A DNA stretch of 64,000 bases from Oceanobacillus sp. J11TS1 (GCF_018333215.1 NZ_BORO01000005.1:1-64000); one strand, 5' to 3'. Positions 42,530 to 52,324 are shown, counted from the first letter of the stretch. Numbers and translations are program-made. Notes: generated by a model from the letters alone, not told the origin.

Positions 42530-43855
42530 ATGATACTTGATGCACACCCCTTTAAAGTTAATACGAAGGGACATTTAGAAATTGGTGGTGTTGATACCGT
42601 CGAATTAGCGGAAAAATACGGTACACCTTTATACGTCTACGATGTAGAAATGATTCGTAACCATGCCAGAGCATTTGTTCAAGCATTTCGTGAGGCAGGC
42701 ATTCGTGGTAAAGTTGCCTATGCAAGTAAGGCTTTTTCTTCGGTTGCTATGCTACAAGTGGCAAAGCAAGAAGGATTGTGCTTAGATGTCATTTCTGAAG
42801 GAGAATTATATACCGCGCTTCTAGCCGATTTTCCAACAGAACGAATCCATATGCACGGAAATAATAAAAGTGAAAAAGAAATTGCTATGGCAGTAGAACA
42901 TGAAATAGGCTGTATTGTTATTGATAATTTCCATGATATTGATTTATTAGATGTAGAGCTCATCAAGCAGAGTAAGACAATGAATGTGCTCTTACGAGTT
43001 ACACCAGGTGTCGAATCAAAGACGCATAAATATATAATGACTGGAAATGAAGATTCAAAATTTGGGTTTGATTTGCAAAATGGGCAAGCCGAAGAAGCGT
43101 TAAAAATGCTTTTAAATCATCCAAGAATACATGTAAAAGGGCTTCATTGCCATATTGGCTCCCAAATCTTTGGAACAGAAGGGTTCCGAGTAGCAGCAGA
43201 TATACTGTTTGCTAAATTGGAAGAATGGAAACGAAAATATCAATTTATATCAGAAGCTTTAAATTTAGGTGGCGGCTTTGGCATTCGCTACACAAAAGAG
43301 GACCAGCCTCTTCCACTTGCGGAATACGTTAAAGATATGGTTCAAAGTGTAGAACAAAACTGTGAAAAATATCAAATGAAGCTTCCTGAAGTTTGGATTG
43401 AACCAGGACGATCAATTGTAGGCGATGCAGGGATTACACTTTATTCTATTGGGGCCAATAAAAATATTCCTGGAGTAAGAGAATATTATTCTATTGATGG
43501 CGGTATGACGGATAATATCAGACCGGCTTTATACCAGGCAAAGTATGATGCGGTAATTGCAAATCGCCCGACAGCACCAATTGAAAAGGAAGTCTCTATT
43601 GCAGGGAAATGCTGTGAATCTGGGGATATGCTAATTTGGGATTTACCAGTGCCCCAAATTAGGGATAAAGATATCTTAGCTGTTTTGGCAACAGGCGCCT
43701 ATAATTATTCTATGGCCAGTCATTATAACCGCTTGACGAAACCGGCAGTCGTTTTTATAGAAGATGGGCAGGATCATCTTGTTGTTCGCAGAGAGACCTA
43801 TCAAGATATTGTCAAAAATGACTTGTCATATGAGCGTATAAATAGTTTTACTTAA
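42530..43855 (+). CDS. lysA: Diaminopimelate decarboxylase
   Basis: PLP-dependent enzyme of 441 residues, the last step of lysine synthesis from meso-diaminopimelate. The PLP lysine is Lys67 in YASKAFSS. HCHIGSQ (about 208), the glycine loop LNLGGGFGIRY and the catalytic Cys in GKCCESGDML are all present. ATG 42530 follows GGGGGA. A TTG at 42509 is a less likely start. The gene position between spoVA and ppiB matches B. subtilis. Confidence 0.95.
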   Translation: MILDAHPFKVNTKGHLEIGGVDTVELAEKYGTPLYVYDVEMIRNHARAFVQAFREAGIRGKVAYASKAFSSVAMLQVAKQEGLCLDVISEGELYTALLADFPTERIHMHGNNKSEKEIAMAVEHEIGCIVIDNFHDIDLLDVELIKQSKTMNVLLRVTPGVESKTHKYIMTGNEDSKFGFDLQNGQAEEALKMLLNHPRIHVKGLHCHIGSQIFGTEGFRVAADILFAKLEEWKRKYQFISEALNLGGGFGIRYTKEDQPLPLAEYVKDMVQSVEQNCEKYQMKLPEVWIEPGRSIVGDAGITLYSIGANKNIPGVREYYSIDGGMTDNIRPALYQAKYDAVIANRPTAPIEKEVSIAGKCCESGDMLIWDLPVPQIRDKDILAVLATGAYNYSMASHYNRLTKPAVVFIEDGQDHLVVRRETYQDIVKNDLSYERINSFT

Positions 43856-43927
43856 GGAGAATAAGTGATAGAATAGAGTGTAGTTGTTTTTAAAGAAACA
43901 GATATTTTTAAAAGGGGAATTGCTAAG

Positions 43928-44359
43928 ATGAAAAAAGGCTATATTGAAATGGAAAATGGTAATAAAATTGAATTTGAATTATATCCAGATGAAGCACCAA
44001 ATACGGTAGCTAACTTTGAAAAATTAGCAAATGAAAAGTTTTATGATGGTTTAACTTTCCACCGTGTGATTCCTGGATTCGTCAGTCAAGGAGGCTGTCC
44101 GAATGGAACCGGCACAGGTTCTGCGGGATATACGATTAAATGTGAAACGGAAGGAAATCCGCACAAGCACGAAGAAGGTTCCTTATCTATGGCGCACGCA
44201 GGTAAAGATACTGGAAGTTGCCAGTTCTTTATTGTGCATGAGCCCCAGCCACACTTGGATGGAGTTCATACCGTTTTCGGAAAAGTAACATCAGGTATTG
44301 AACATGCTAAAGCAATGTCTAATGGTGATGTGATGAAAGAAATTCGCATTGAGGGATAA
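43928..44359 (+). CDS. ppiB: Peptidyl-prolyl cis-trans isomerase B (cyclophilin)
   Basis: A 143-residue cytosolic cyclophilin that speeds proline isomerisation during folding. Active-site motifs [13 protein letters not shown] (48-60), GSCQFFI and [12 protein letters not shown] are intact. ATG 43928 follows AAAAGGGG. Single gene between lysA and a short repeat element. Confidence 0.95.
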   Translation: MKKGYIEMENGNKIEFELYPDEAPNTVANFEKLANEKFYDGLTFHRVIPGFVSQGGCPNGTGTGSAGYTIKCETEGNPHKHEEGSLSMAHAGKDTGSCQFFIVHEPQPHLDGVHTVFGKVTSGIEHAKAMSNGDVMKEIRIEG

Positions 44360-44369
44360 TTCACTTTGT

Positions 44370-44486
44370 AAGTAGAGGGATGGCCTAAGAGGGAAGATAG
44401 TAAGCAATGATACTGATGTTGTCTTTTTAGCGAGGCGAAGTTAGTTCAGGTAATCTATTTTCTTACGGGACATCCCTTTTATACTT
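44370..44486. repeat. Non-coding element with inverted ends (117 bp)
   Basis: AGAGGGATGGCC near the left end and GGACATCCCTTTT near the right end are inverted, with AAGT and ACTT outside them. The inside is non-coding. No T run follows, so it is not a simple terminator. It fills a third of the 306-base gap between ppiB and ribT, where B. subtilis has the riboflavin operon and its FMN riboswitch. I found no FMN-element motif here. Confidence 0.5.
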
Positions 44487-44572
44487 CCTTGACACTATAA
44501 GGAAATATAACTTTAACAAGGGCAACGCTGCCTATAAAGGCTTGAATTGCTAATTAATTTTAATAATGGTAC

Positions 44573-44601
44573 TTTTCATTATACTTAAAATACGTTATAC
44601 T
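44573..44601 (+). promoter_or_regulatory. Possible SigA promoter for ribT
   Basis: TTTTCA, 17 bases, TATACT, about 65 bases before ribT. Confidence 0.4.
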
Positions 44602-44665
44602 TTCAGAGTGAATACTGATTGAAAGTTAAGAGGATTACCATACAAGAAATTAATGAGGGGTAATT

Positions 44666-45022
44666 ATGCTAATTCGCTTTAAAAGAAACTTAGAAAAGAT
44701 TGCAATGGGTTTACTATCATTTATGCCTGAAGAAAAAGATGTAAAAAAACTGCAAGAAACCATTCGTGAGTATGAAGAAAATGATAATTGGCATTTGCAT
44801 TTATGGAAAGAGGACGATGATGTTCTTGGAGCGATAGGTGTTCAAATTTTAAATGAAAGTCAATTAATTATCAGACACCTTACCGTAAATCCCTCTCATA
44901 GGGATCAGGGAATAGGTTCACAAATGGTAGCAGAAATTCATCGTATTTATTCGGACAAATATGAGATCGAGCCTGCTCAAAATGTCAAAGATTTTTATGA
45001 AAAATCAATGGATTCATTGTGA
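44666..45022 (+). CDS. ribT: GNAT-family acetyltransferase RibT
   Basis: A 118-residue GNAT protein. The acetyl-CoA loop is HRDQGIGSQM (about 78-87) in the order HLTVNPSHRDQGIGSQMV. In B. subtilis ribT is the last gene of the ribDEBAH-T operon and its substrate is unresolved. Here it stands alone between ppiB and scpA with its own promoter and terminator, so the riboflavin genes have moved or are lost at this locus. ATG 44666 follows GAGGGG. Confidence 0.82.
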   Translation: MLIRFKRNLEKIAMGLLSFMPEEKDVKKLQETIREYEENDNWHLHLWKEDDDVLGAIGVQILNESQLIIRHLTVNPSHRDQGIGSQMVAEIHRIYSDKYEIEPAQNVKDFYEKSMDSL

Positions 45023-45050
45023 AATTGGTCTTTATCAAAGGTTAAAGTAT

Positions 45051-45084
45051 AAAAAGCCAGCCCTTATAACTCGGGTTGGCTTTT
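45051..45084 (+). terminator. Terminator after ribT
   Basis: AAAAGCCAGCCC and GGGTTGGCTTTT pair with one wobble. It may also serve the minus-strand yjcZ-type gene. Confidence 0.85.
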
Positions 45085-45121
45085 CATTCGTTGCTATATC
45101 GATCTTATTTGAGATAAAATC

Positions 45122-45217
45122 TTAGTACCAAGCTGCTCCTACGATTACTAATAAAATAAATAGAACAACGATTAAAGCAAATCCACCTGCATAACCACCT
45201 GAATATCCACCACTCAT
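45122..45217 (-). CDS. YjcZ-family sporulation miniprotein
   Basis: A 31-residue gene, too short for most gene finders. ATG (complement of 45215-45217) follows AGGAGG seven bases upstream. The product begins with glycine/tyrosine repeats (MSGGYSGGYAGG) and ends with a single helix FALIVVLFILLVIVG followed by AAWY, almost word for word the YjcZ family of Bacillus spore proteins. Families of this type are expressed in the mother cell or forespore and associate with membranes, function unknown. It lies in the gap between ribT and scpA. Confidence 0.85.
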   Translation of the reverse strand: MSGGYSGGYAGGFALIVVLFILLVIVGAAWY

Positions 45218-45392
45218 TTTATTTCCTCCTTTTTAATTCAATCCATAAATGTTTTGTGCTAACATTTATATTACGTTATAACTTATGTAAGCTCTGTTAA
45301 GAGTGTATGGGCTTTTGCGATTTTTTTAAAACGTTTTTTAGGATAACTAAAATTAACACGTTGTTTTACAAAGCTTGAGAGGAATTACAAAA

Positions 45393-46148
45393 ATGATTCA
45401 AGGATATGAAGTTAAATTAGACACATTTGAAGGTCCTTTGGATTTGTTACTTCATTTGATAAATCAATATGAAATAGATATTTACGATATTCCGGTCGCT
45501 CAGATTACACAGCAGTATATGGATTATATTCACACCATGCAGCATTTGGAACTAAATATCGCAAGTGAATATCTGGTTATGGCGTCCACTCTGCTTGCGA
45601 TAAAAAGCCAGATGCTTCTTCCAAAGCAAGAATTTGAAGAGGAAGAGATGGATGAAGCGTATATGGAAGATCCCCGAGAAGAATTAATGCAGCGTTTAAT
45701 TGAATATCGAAAATATAAAGAGGCTGCAGAGGCATTAAAAGAACGAGAAGTTGCGGATCAGCAAATTTACACACGTTCGCCAGTGGTGTTTGATTTCAAA
45801 GACGTTCCAATGGAAAATGCGAATGCAGGAAATGCATCTATTTTTGATATGATCAGCGCCCTAAAAAAAATGATGCAGCGAAATCAATGGAAAGAACCAA
45901 AGGATACGGTCATTCAACGTATAGATATTCCAATAGAAAAGCGGATGGAAGAAGTATTACAACAGGTTAGCAATAGTGAAAATGGTGTATTATTTAATGC
46001 TTTGTTCCCTGTCCCGACAAAATCATATATCGTAACAACCTTTGTGGCTATTTTAGAACTAATGAAAAAAAGACAAGTTTATGCAATACAAGAACAACAC
46101 TTTGAAGAATTATATGTTTTTAAGATGGAGGAGTCATCGTGGAATTAG
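45393..46148 (+). CDS. scpA: Segregation and condensation protein A
   Basis: Kleisin of 251 residues that, with ScpB, joins the SMC ATPase to condense and separate chromosomes. The opening YEVKLDTFEGPLDLLLHLI and YLVMASTLLAIKSQMLLP are the family hallmarks. A winged-helix C-terminus (FVAILELMKKRQVYAIQ) closes the SMC ring. ATG 45393 follows GAGAGGA. It overlaps scpB by ten bases. Confidence 0.94.
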   Translation: MIQGYEVKLDTFEGPLDLLLHLINQYEIDIYDIPVAQITQQYMDYIHTMQHLELNIASEYLVMASTLLAIKSQMLLPKQEFEEEEMDEAYMEDPREELMQRLIEYRKYKEAAEALKEREVADQQIYTRSPVVFDFKDVPMENANAGNASIFDMISALKKMMQRNQWKEPKDTVIQRIDIPIEKRMEEVLQQVSNSENGVLFNALFPVPTKSYIVTTFVAILELMKKRQVYAIQEQHFEELYVFKMEESSWN

Positions 46149-46714
46149 AGCATTTAAAAGGGGTTGCGGAAGGTCTGTTATTTGCCAGCGGGGATGAGGG
46201 CATAACAGTTGGCGAACTCAGTAACGTCCTCGATGTTTCCCTAGACACTGTACGGCAAATAATAGATGAACTACAAACAGACTATAAAAAGCAGAATCGC
46301 GGTTTAATGATTCTTAATGCTAATGGGATGCTGAGTTTAGCGACGAAGCCTGAACATAATGATTATTTTAAAAAATGGGTTATCCAGCCAAAGCCAAATA
46401 GAATGTCCCAAGCTGCATTAGAGACATTAGCAATTATTGCTTATCAGCAGCCGATAACGAGAGCCGAAATTGATGAAATACGCGGTGTTCGCAGTGAAAG
46501 ACCATTGCAAACATTAATCTCTCGGATGTTAATCGAAGAATGTGGCCGAAAAGAAACAATCGGCCGACCAACACTTTTTCAGACAACCAAAGAATTCCTT
46601 ACTTTTTTTGGTTTATCTACATTAGATGAATTACCTGAATTGGAAAGTGCCTTAGAGCCAGAAACAGATACCGAAGATGTTGATTTGTTTTTCGATCGGT
46701 TTCAAGATGAATAA
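46139..46714 (+). CDS. scpB: Segregation and condensation protein B
   Basis: A 191-residue tandem winged-helix protein that binds ScpA as a dimer. The RGVRSERPLQTLISR segment and the ETLAIIAYQQPITRAEIDEI helix pair are typical. GTG 46139 lies inside the end of scpA behind GGAGGAG, giving coupled translation. It is followed by a terminator. Confidence 0.94.
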   Translation: MELEHLKGVAEGLLFASGDEGITVGELSNVLDVSLDTVRQIIDELQTDYKKQNRGLMILNANGMLSLATKPEHNDYFKKWVIQPKPNRMSQAALETLAIIAYQQPITRAEIDEIRGVRSERPLQTLISRMLIEECGRKETIGRPTLFQTTKEFLTFFGLSTLDELPELESALEPETDTEDVDLFFDRFQDE

Positions 46715-46725
46715 ATATAAAGTAG

Positions 46726-46776
46726 AAGCCCTTGTGGATGAGTGAAAGATACTTATCTATAAGGGCTTTTGTTTTA
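46726..46776 (+). terminator. Terminator after scpB
   Basis: AAGCCCTTGTGGATGAGT and ACTTATCTATAAGGGCTT pair with a few mismatches, then TTTGTTTT. Confidence 0.8.
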
Positions 46777-46796
46777 TTAGAAAATGAGATTGTCGT

Positions 46797-46820
46797 CTAA
46801 AGCTATGTATATAGCTTTAG
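46797..46820. repeat. 24-base palindrome upstream of dacB
   Basis: CTAAAGCTAT, four bases, ATAGCTTTAG. No T run. It could be an operator, but no regulator is identifiable. Confidence 0.5.
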
Positions 46821-46965
46821 TTGACCTTCCTACTTTTCGTTAACATACATAATAGCTTGTTTCATACATATAAATGAACAAGAAGTTTTTATTAGACTAG
46901 TTACAAGGAGAGAGTAGAAAACATCTAAGAAATGAAGCTTGATCTAATGGGGAGGAACCAATCTG

Positions 46966-48018
46966 ATGCGTTTTTTTGTTTGGATGGTCATATTTATTTT
47001 TAGTTTTTTATCTTTTCCAATTCACGGACATGCTGCGCCTAGCGTGTCAGCACAGCATGCCATTCTGATTGAACAGTCATCTGGCAGAGTATTGTTTGAA
47101 AAAAATGCAGTTGAACAAGCATCTATTGCCAGTATTACAAAAGTAATGACAGCTATTATTGCTATTGAGTCTGGAAAAATGAACGAAGAGGTCACTGTTT
47201 CGAGAAACGCAATTTATACAGAAGGATCATCTATTTATCTAGAACAAGGTGAGAAAATGACCTTAAAGGATTTGGTATATGGACTAATGCTGCGATCAGG
47301 AAATGATGCAGCTGTGGCTATTGCTGAACATGTAGGGGAGAGTGAAGAGGGATTTGTTTATTTAATGAATGAAAAAGCTGACTGGCTTGGAATGAAAAAT
47401 ACACATTTTGATAATCCCCACGGCCTTGACTCTGAAACGCATTACTCCAGTGCGCATGATATGGCAATTTTAATGCAATATGCGATGGAAAATCCTATAT
47501 TCCAAGAAATAAGCGGTGAGACAAGGTATCTGTCGGAAAATAGATCTTACTACTGGCAGAATAAAAATAAACTTCTAACCCGGCTTTATGCTTATTGTAC
47601 CGGAGGGAAGACTGGCTACACAAAGCAGACAGGGCGAACGTTACTTACGACAGCTGAAAAGGATGGGATGGAATTAATTGCTGTTACTCTCAATGCTCCC
47701 GATGATTGGCAAGATCATATCGCCATGTTTGAATGGGGATTTGACCAGTTTGAAATGAAGGAAGTCGATAGGAATGGGGATGTGGTCACGGATACAAAAA
47801 ATCCTTCAAAAAATACAGTAACTGTTCCGCTTCGAAGGGAGGGGAATGATTCGTGGGCAAAAGAAATCTATTTAAAAAAGCAAGCGCCTCTTCCTAAAAC
47901 AAGCAATACTGCGCAAGTACAAAATAATGATAATTCCACATACCAAGATAGTAATGGTTTTCTTGACCAGGTACAACATGTATTTCATTTGATTGTAAGG
48001 TGGGATATAGATGATTAA
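46966..48018 (+). CDS. dacB: D-alanyl-D-alanine carboxypeptidase DacB (PBP5*)
   Basis: Low-molecular-weight penicillin-binding protein of 350 residues. Signal peptide about 1-23 (ending HGHAA). Ser56-x-x-Lys59 (IASITKVM), SGN (RSGNDAA) and KTG (GGKTGYT) form the active site. In B. subtilis it regulates cortex cross-linking in the mother cell. The protein is about 30 residues shorter than B. subtilis DacB. A weak SigE-like -10 (CATACATA, 46863-46870) lies upstream. It overlaps spmA by eight bases, as in the dacB-spmAB operon. Confidence 0.93.
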   Translation: MRFFVWMVIFIFSFLSFPIHGHAAPSVSAQHAILIEQSSGRVLFEKNAVEQASIASITKVMTAIIAIESGKMNEEVTVSRNAIYTEGSSIYLEQGEKMTLKDLVYGLMLRSGNDAAVAIAEHVGESEEGFVYLMNEKADWLGMKNTHFDNPHGLDSETHYSSAHDMAILMQYAMENPIFQEISGETRYLSENRSYYWQNKNKLLTRLYAYCTGGKTGYTKQTGRTLLTTAEKDGMELIAVTLNAPDDWQDHIAMFEWGFDQFEMKEVDRNGDVVTDTKNPSKNTVTVPLRREGNDSWAKEIYLKKQAPLPKTSNTAQVQNNDNSTYQDSNGFLDQVQHVFHLIVRWDIDD

Positions 48019-48601
48019 TTGGATTTGGATCTGCATGGCTGCCATTGGGATTATTTATGCCATGTTTTCAGGAAACATGGAAGCCGTAAACCAAGCCATA
48101 TTTGATAGTGCGGCACAGGCAGTGACCTTAGCAATAGGACTTATCAGTATTTTAGTATTTTGGTTAGGTATGATGCGGATTGCTGAGGAAGCAGGTATTT
48201 TAAAAGGTCTTGCAAAGCTGTTTCGGCCAATTGTAACTAAAATTTTTCCGGAAATACCGAAAGATCACCCTGCTTTAGGCTATATTTTATCCAATTTAAC
48301 AGCCAATATGTTTGGATTGGGAAATGCAGCAACTCCTTTAGGAATTAAAGCAATGGAAGAAATGAAGAAGCTCAATAATCATTCGGATACGGCCTCACGT
48401 TCTATGATTACTTTCCTTATTTTGAATACAACTGGATTAACTCTGATTCCAACCACTGTTATCGGAATTAGAATGCAATATGAATCAGCCTCTCCTACAC
48501 AAATTGTTGGTGTCACTTTATTGGTCACTTGTATAGGGACCATTATTGGACTAATCATTGATCGAATATTTTATTATAAAAGTAAGTGGAGGAAATCATG
48601 A
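48011..48601 (+). CDS. spmA: Spore maturation protein A
   Basis: A 196-residue membrane protein with about five helices. SpmA and SpmB are needed for the core dehydration of the spore. Typical wording: [22 protein letters not shown] and [20 protein letters not shown], the transporter-like gate motif of the nucleoside-recognition family. ATG 48011 is inside the end of dacB. Confidence 0.93.
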   Translation: MINWIWICMAAIGIIYAMFSGNMEAVNQAIFDSAAQAVTLAIGLISILVFWLGMMRIAEEAGILKGLAKLFRPIVTKIFPEIPKDHPALGYILSNLTANMFGLGNAATPLGIKAMEEMKKLNNHSDTASRSMITFLILNTTGLTLIPTTVIGIRMQYESASPTQIVGVTLLVTCIGTIIGLIIDRIFYYKSKWRKS

Positions 48602-49131
48602 TGGGTTTTATCAGTTTAATTAGCATTTGGATTATACCATGCTTTATTTTAATGATTATGATAGCAGCAAGTATTCGAAAATTACCTGCATACGATTTAT
48701 TTGTTGAGGGAGGAAAGGAAGGCGTTAAAACAGCTGTTTCTTTGCTTCCTTTTTTAGTTGGAATGATTACGGCTATTTCGATACTCCGAAGCTCCGGTGC
48801 TTTAGATGCATTTGTACAGTTACTGTCCCCGGTATTAGCCTTTATTGGATTTCCTGCAGAAGTTTTACCACTCGCATTAATACGTCCGATATCTGGCACA
48901 GCAGCGTTAGGTATGACAACGGAAATCATCGCAACCTATGGTCCAGACTCCTTTATCGGGTTACTTGCTTCTGTTATGCAAGGAAGTACGGACACGACTT
49001 TATATGTTCTTACCATTTACTTTGGAGCAATTGGTATTAAAAAAACTCGCTATGCACTGCAAGTTGGATTAATTGCGGATTTATTTGCTATACTTGTAGC
49101 TGTTTTTCTTGTTACAATGATGTTTGGATAA
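48598..49131 (+). CDS. spmB: Spore maturation protein B
   Basis: A 177-residue partner of SpmA, same gate family (RPISGTAALGM near 100) with five helices. ATG 48598 overlaps the spmA stop (ATGA) and follows GTGGAGG, so I use it rather than the earlier in-frame start. Last gene of the dacB-spmAB operon. A hairpin follows. Confidence 0.93.
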   Translation: MMGFISLISIWIIPCFILMIMIAASIRKLPAYDLFVEGGKEGVKTAVSLLPFLVGMITAISILRSSGALDAFVQLLSPVLAFIGFPAEVLPLALIRPISGTAALGMTTEIIATYGPDSFIGLLASVMQGSTDTTLYVLTIYFGAIGIKKTRYALQVGLIADLFAILVAVFLVTMMFG

Positions 49132-49189
49132 AGAAAAGCTAGCGATAAATAATAGAAAACAAGGACTAGAACTTTCCTAATGTATAAAA

Positions 49190-49240
49190 AAAGGCTATGA
49201 TGAGGATATGTGAAAAATTATATTTCATCATAGGCTTTCC
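49190..49240 (+). terminator. Hairpin after spmB
   Basis: GGCTATGATGA and TCATCATAGGC pair over nine to eleven bases around a 20-base AT-rich loop, followed by TTTCC. Weak as a terminator but in the right place. Confidence 0.45.
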
Positions 49241-49279
49241 TGTTATATGGAAAAAACAAAAAATAGATTGGGGATTTAT

Positions 49280-50014
49280 ATGGCAAAGCATGAAGAAAGA
49301 TTACAGAAAGTTATTGCTCAAAGTGGTTTGACATCACGAAGAAAAGCAGAGCAGCTAATTCTTGAAGGTAAAGTTAAAGTGAATAATCAATTAGTAACCG
49401 AGATGGGCGTAAAGGTTAGCCCTGAAGATAAAGTAGAAGTTGACGGTGTTCCCCTTGAAAAAGAGAATCTAGTGTACTATTTACTGTATAAACCAAGGGG
49501 CGTTATTTCGAGTGTTAAAGATGATAAAGGCAGAAAAGTTGTTACAGACCTTCTCCCGGGTGTAGAAGAAAGAATTTTTCCTGTTGGCAGATTGGATTAT
49601 GACACTTCAGGTATACTCCTTTTGACAAATGATGGTGAATTTGCGAATCAGTTGATGCACCCAAGTAAAGAGATTAATAAAGTATATGTAGCAAAAGTGA
49701 AAGGTATTCCTCATAAACAAGCGTTATTAAAATTGCAAAAAGGTGTTATATCCGATGGGGAGAAGTTAAAGGCGGTCCATGCGAAACTCTTATCCAGTGA
49801 TAAAGACAAGAAAACATCGATACTCGAGTTGACGCTGCATGAAGGGAAAAATAGACAAGTACGCAGAATGCTTGAGGCAATAGGGTTTCCAGTCATGAAA
49901 CTGAAACGGGAACAATATGATTTTCTTACGTTACATGGGTTAAATGCCGGGGAATATAGGGCACTAACACCGAAAGAAGTTAATCAGCTTCGGTCAACGT
50001 CCACAAAATTGTAA
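49280..50014 (+). CDS. rluB: 23S rRNA pseudouridine synthase RluB
   Basis: A 244-residue enzyme that makes pseudouridine in 23S rRNA. An S4 RNA-binding domain (RLQKVIAQSGLTSRRKAEQL) leads into the RsuA-type catalytic domain, with the catalytic Asp in GRLDYDTSGILLLT and NRQVRRMLEAIG near the end. I chose ATG 49280 for its GGGGAT site. ATG 49247, 11 codons upstream, is an alternative. Between spmB and resA as in B. subtilis. Confidence 0.92.
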   Translation: MAKHEERLQKVIAQSGLTSRRKAEQLILEGKVKVNNQLVTEMGVKVSPEDKVEVDGVPLEKENLVYYLLYKPRGVISSVKDDKGRKVVTDLLPGVEERIFPVGRLDYDTSGILLLTNDGEFANQLMHPSKEINKVYVAKVKGIPHKQALLKLQKGVISDGEKLKAVHAKLLSSDKDKKTSILELTLHEGKNRQVRRMLEAIGFPVMKLKREQYDFLTLHGLNAGEYRALTPKEVNQLRSTSTKL

Positions 50015-50079
50015 GATAATAGTCAAATTTAAACGCTTTAGCAGGTGGTATAATCAGTTGAGAAAGGGGATGAATACTG

Positions 50080-50658
50080 TTGGAAAAAGAAGAAAAGAAA
50101 ATAAATAAACAGAAAAAGAAACGTAATCGTTTTATTTTTCGTTCTTCTATCTTAGCCATCCTGATTGCTGCTGTTATATTTGCACTCTTTTCTAATTCAA
50201 AAGATGAAGAAATAATATATCGCGCTGGTGATACAGCTCCGGATTTTAGACTAAGTCAAATAAATGATGGTGTTGATGCAGAAATGACCCAACTTAGTGA
50301 TTTCAAAGGAAAAGGCGTCATGCTGAACTTTTGGGCTACGTGGTGCGGACCATGCAAACAAGAAATGCCATATATGCAGGAGCTATACCCAGCGTATAAG
50401 GAGAAAGGAGTCGAAATCGTTGCCATCAGTCTAGATAGCACGGAATTAGTAGTCGATAATTTTATCGAAGAATATGGTTTGACCTTTGCAATTCCTCATG
50501 ATACAAATGGCAATGTCAGAGATTTATATCGAATTAAACCGATGCCAACAACATTCTTTATTAATCCGGATGGGACGATAGAAGAAATTGTTCAAGGCGC
50601 GCTGACATTAGATAAATTAGAAGGACACTTGGATGCAATTACACCTGATGCATCATGA
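50080..50658 (+). CDS. resA: Thiol-disulfide oxidoreductase ResA
   Basis: Membrane-anchored thioredoxin of 192 residues that reduces apocytochrome c haem-binding cysteines outside the cell. A single helix (about 20-37) is followed by the thioredoxin domain. The active site is WCGPC (Cys89, Cys92). B. subtilis ResA has CEPC, and Glu80-type residues that tune its pKa are hard to place here. TTG 50080 follows GAAAGGGGA. It begins the resABC operon. Confidence 0.9.
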   Translation: MEKEEKKINKQKKKRNRFIFRSSILAILIAAVIFALFSNSKDEEIIYRAGDTAPDFRLSQINDGVDAEMTQLSDFKGKGVMLNFWATWCGPCKQEMPYMQELYPAYKEKGVEIVAISLDSTELVVDNFIEEYGLTFAIPHDTNGNVRDLYRIKPMPTTFFINPDGTIEEIVQGALTLDKLEGHLDAITPDAS

Positions 50659-50683
50659 TCATCCATGAGAATGGAGGAAGACA

Positions 50684-52324
50684 ATGAATAAAATTAAGTG
50701 CGAATGCGGACATATCAATCCGGAAGGCACCGTATTATGTGAGGCATGCGGAAAGCCGGTTGAAGAGAACCAGCATATCGATGGCAATGACGATAAGAAA
50801 CTGCTAAACATGCGATATGATGGAAGCGCTCGGCGTTCACAAACGTTTAAAAAATCATTAATCGATAAAATTTGGGGATTTTTCTCATCTGTAAAAGTTG
50901 GCGTTTGGCTTATCGTCCTTACGTTAGTTGCTTCTATATTTGGGACCATTTTTCCGCAAGAGCAGTTTATACCACAGGATGCGGTATCAAGAGATCCGGC
51001 TATCTTTTATGAAGATCGTTACGGTATTTTCGGATTGATATATTATCAACTAGGTTTTCATCATATGTATAGTTCTTTATGGTTTATCATTTTAATTGCT
51101 TTAATTGGGGTATCATTGGTTATTTGCAGTTTAGATCGATTTATACCACTTTTTAGAGCGCTTCGAAACCAAAAACCGAAAAAACATAAGAAGTTTTTAT
51201 CTAAACAACGTTTGTATAGTGAATCATCCAACGTGGACGATGCTGATATAGACAAGCTCGTTAAAAATCTGAAGAAATCAAGATATAAAATTACAGAAGA
51301 AGATGGACATGTTCTAGCAGAAAAAGGACGTTTTTCTCGTTGGGGCCCTTACGTAAACCATATAGGTCTCATTATTATTTTAATTGCCGCTATTTTGCGG
51401 TCAACGCCGATCATGTTCTCTGAAGATTATATGTGGGTTCGTGAAGGAGAACAGAGAGTGATTCCCGGCACGAATAATAAATATTACATAGAGAATAAGG
51501 ATTTTATATTGGAAACACAAAATGCAAATGATGAACGTTTTCAGGAAGCTTCCTTAGAAGAGGAGATTCCAGTTAATTATCAAACGGACGTTGTTATTTA
51601 TGAAGCAAAGAATGCAGATGTCGTAGGTGCGGAGCCAGAACTGGAACCAATATTGACCTATTCTATTCAAATGAATAATCCAGCAAAGTTTGATAAGTAC
51701 ACGCTCTATCAGCAAGGTTATCAGTTAAATGAGTTTAAAAATATGAGCTTTAAAATTCATGAGACGGATGATGAAAAAGAAGAATCTCTGGGCAATTTTA
51801 CAATTGATTTGACCAATCCAGAGTCTGTTTATGAATTAGATAGTGGTTTCCGGGTGGAGTTAACAAATTATTACCCCGATTATATTATGACGGAAAACGG
51901 AAACCCTGCTTCTGAAACAGATCACCCTAGAAATCCAGCTTTTGTTGTAACGGTATACCCTCCGGACTCCGATGAGGGCGAAGTCAGCTTTCTTGGAATT
52001 GGTAAGAACATTGATGCTACTGGGGAAAATGAATATAAAGTAGCTATTGAAGATGTGGAATTCCGTGATGTAAGCGGGATTGCGATTAGTTCTGACCGGA
52101 CGCTTCCATTTTTTATTTTAGGAGCAACGATATTCATGATCGGGGTTATCCAAGGAATGTATTGGCAGCACCGCCGAGTGTGGATTAATAGAGATAAAGA
52201 TGGCTCTCTTCTCTTAGCAGCCCATACGAATAAAAACTGGTACGGGATCAAACGTGATATTGAAAAAGCGATTGAAGGTACAAATGTGTCAATGGCTAGA
52301 GATCAACAAGAGTTAGATGAATAG
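50684..52324 (+). CDS. resB: Cytochrome c biogenesis protein ResB
   Basis: A 546-residue membrane protein of the system II haem lyase. The cytosolic N-terminus starts with a CxCG/CxxCG zinc-ribbon (KCECGHINPEGTVLCEACGK), as in B. subtilis. Three helices near 68, 118 and 225 and one near 478 frame a large outside domain (about 250-465). ResB and ResC together pass haem to apocytochrome c. ATG 50684 follows GGAGGA. Confidence 0.92.
   Translation: MNKIKCECGHINPEGTVLCEACGKPVEENQHIDGNDDKKLLNMRYDGSARRSQTFKKSLIDKIWGFFSSVKVGVWLIVLTLVASIFGTIFPQEQFIPQDAVSRDPAIFYEDRYGIFGLIYYQLGFHHMYSSLWFIILIALIGVSLVICSLDRFIPLFRALRNQKPKKHKKFLSKQRLYSESSNVDDADIDKLVKNLKKSRYKITEEDGHVLAEKGRFSRWGPYVNHIGLIIILIAAILRSTPIMFSEDYMWVREGEQRVIPGTNNKYYIENKDFILETQNANDERFQEASLEEEIPVNYQTDVVIYEAKNADVVGAEPELEPILTYSIQMNNPAKFDKYTLYQQGYQLNEFKNMSFKIHETDDEKEESLGNFTIDLTNPESVYELDSGFRVELTNYYPDYIMTENGNPASETDHPRNPAFVVTVYPPDSDEGEVSFLGIGKNIDATGENEYKVAIEDVEFRDVSGIAISSDRTLPFFILGATIFMIGVIQGMYWQHRRVWINRDKDGSLLLAAHTNKNWYGIKRDIEKAIEGTNVSMARDQQELDE

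Noticed and set aside
44487-44600. FMN riboswitch before ribT
   Set aside because: None of the conserved RFN blocks is present.
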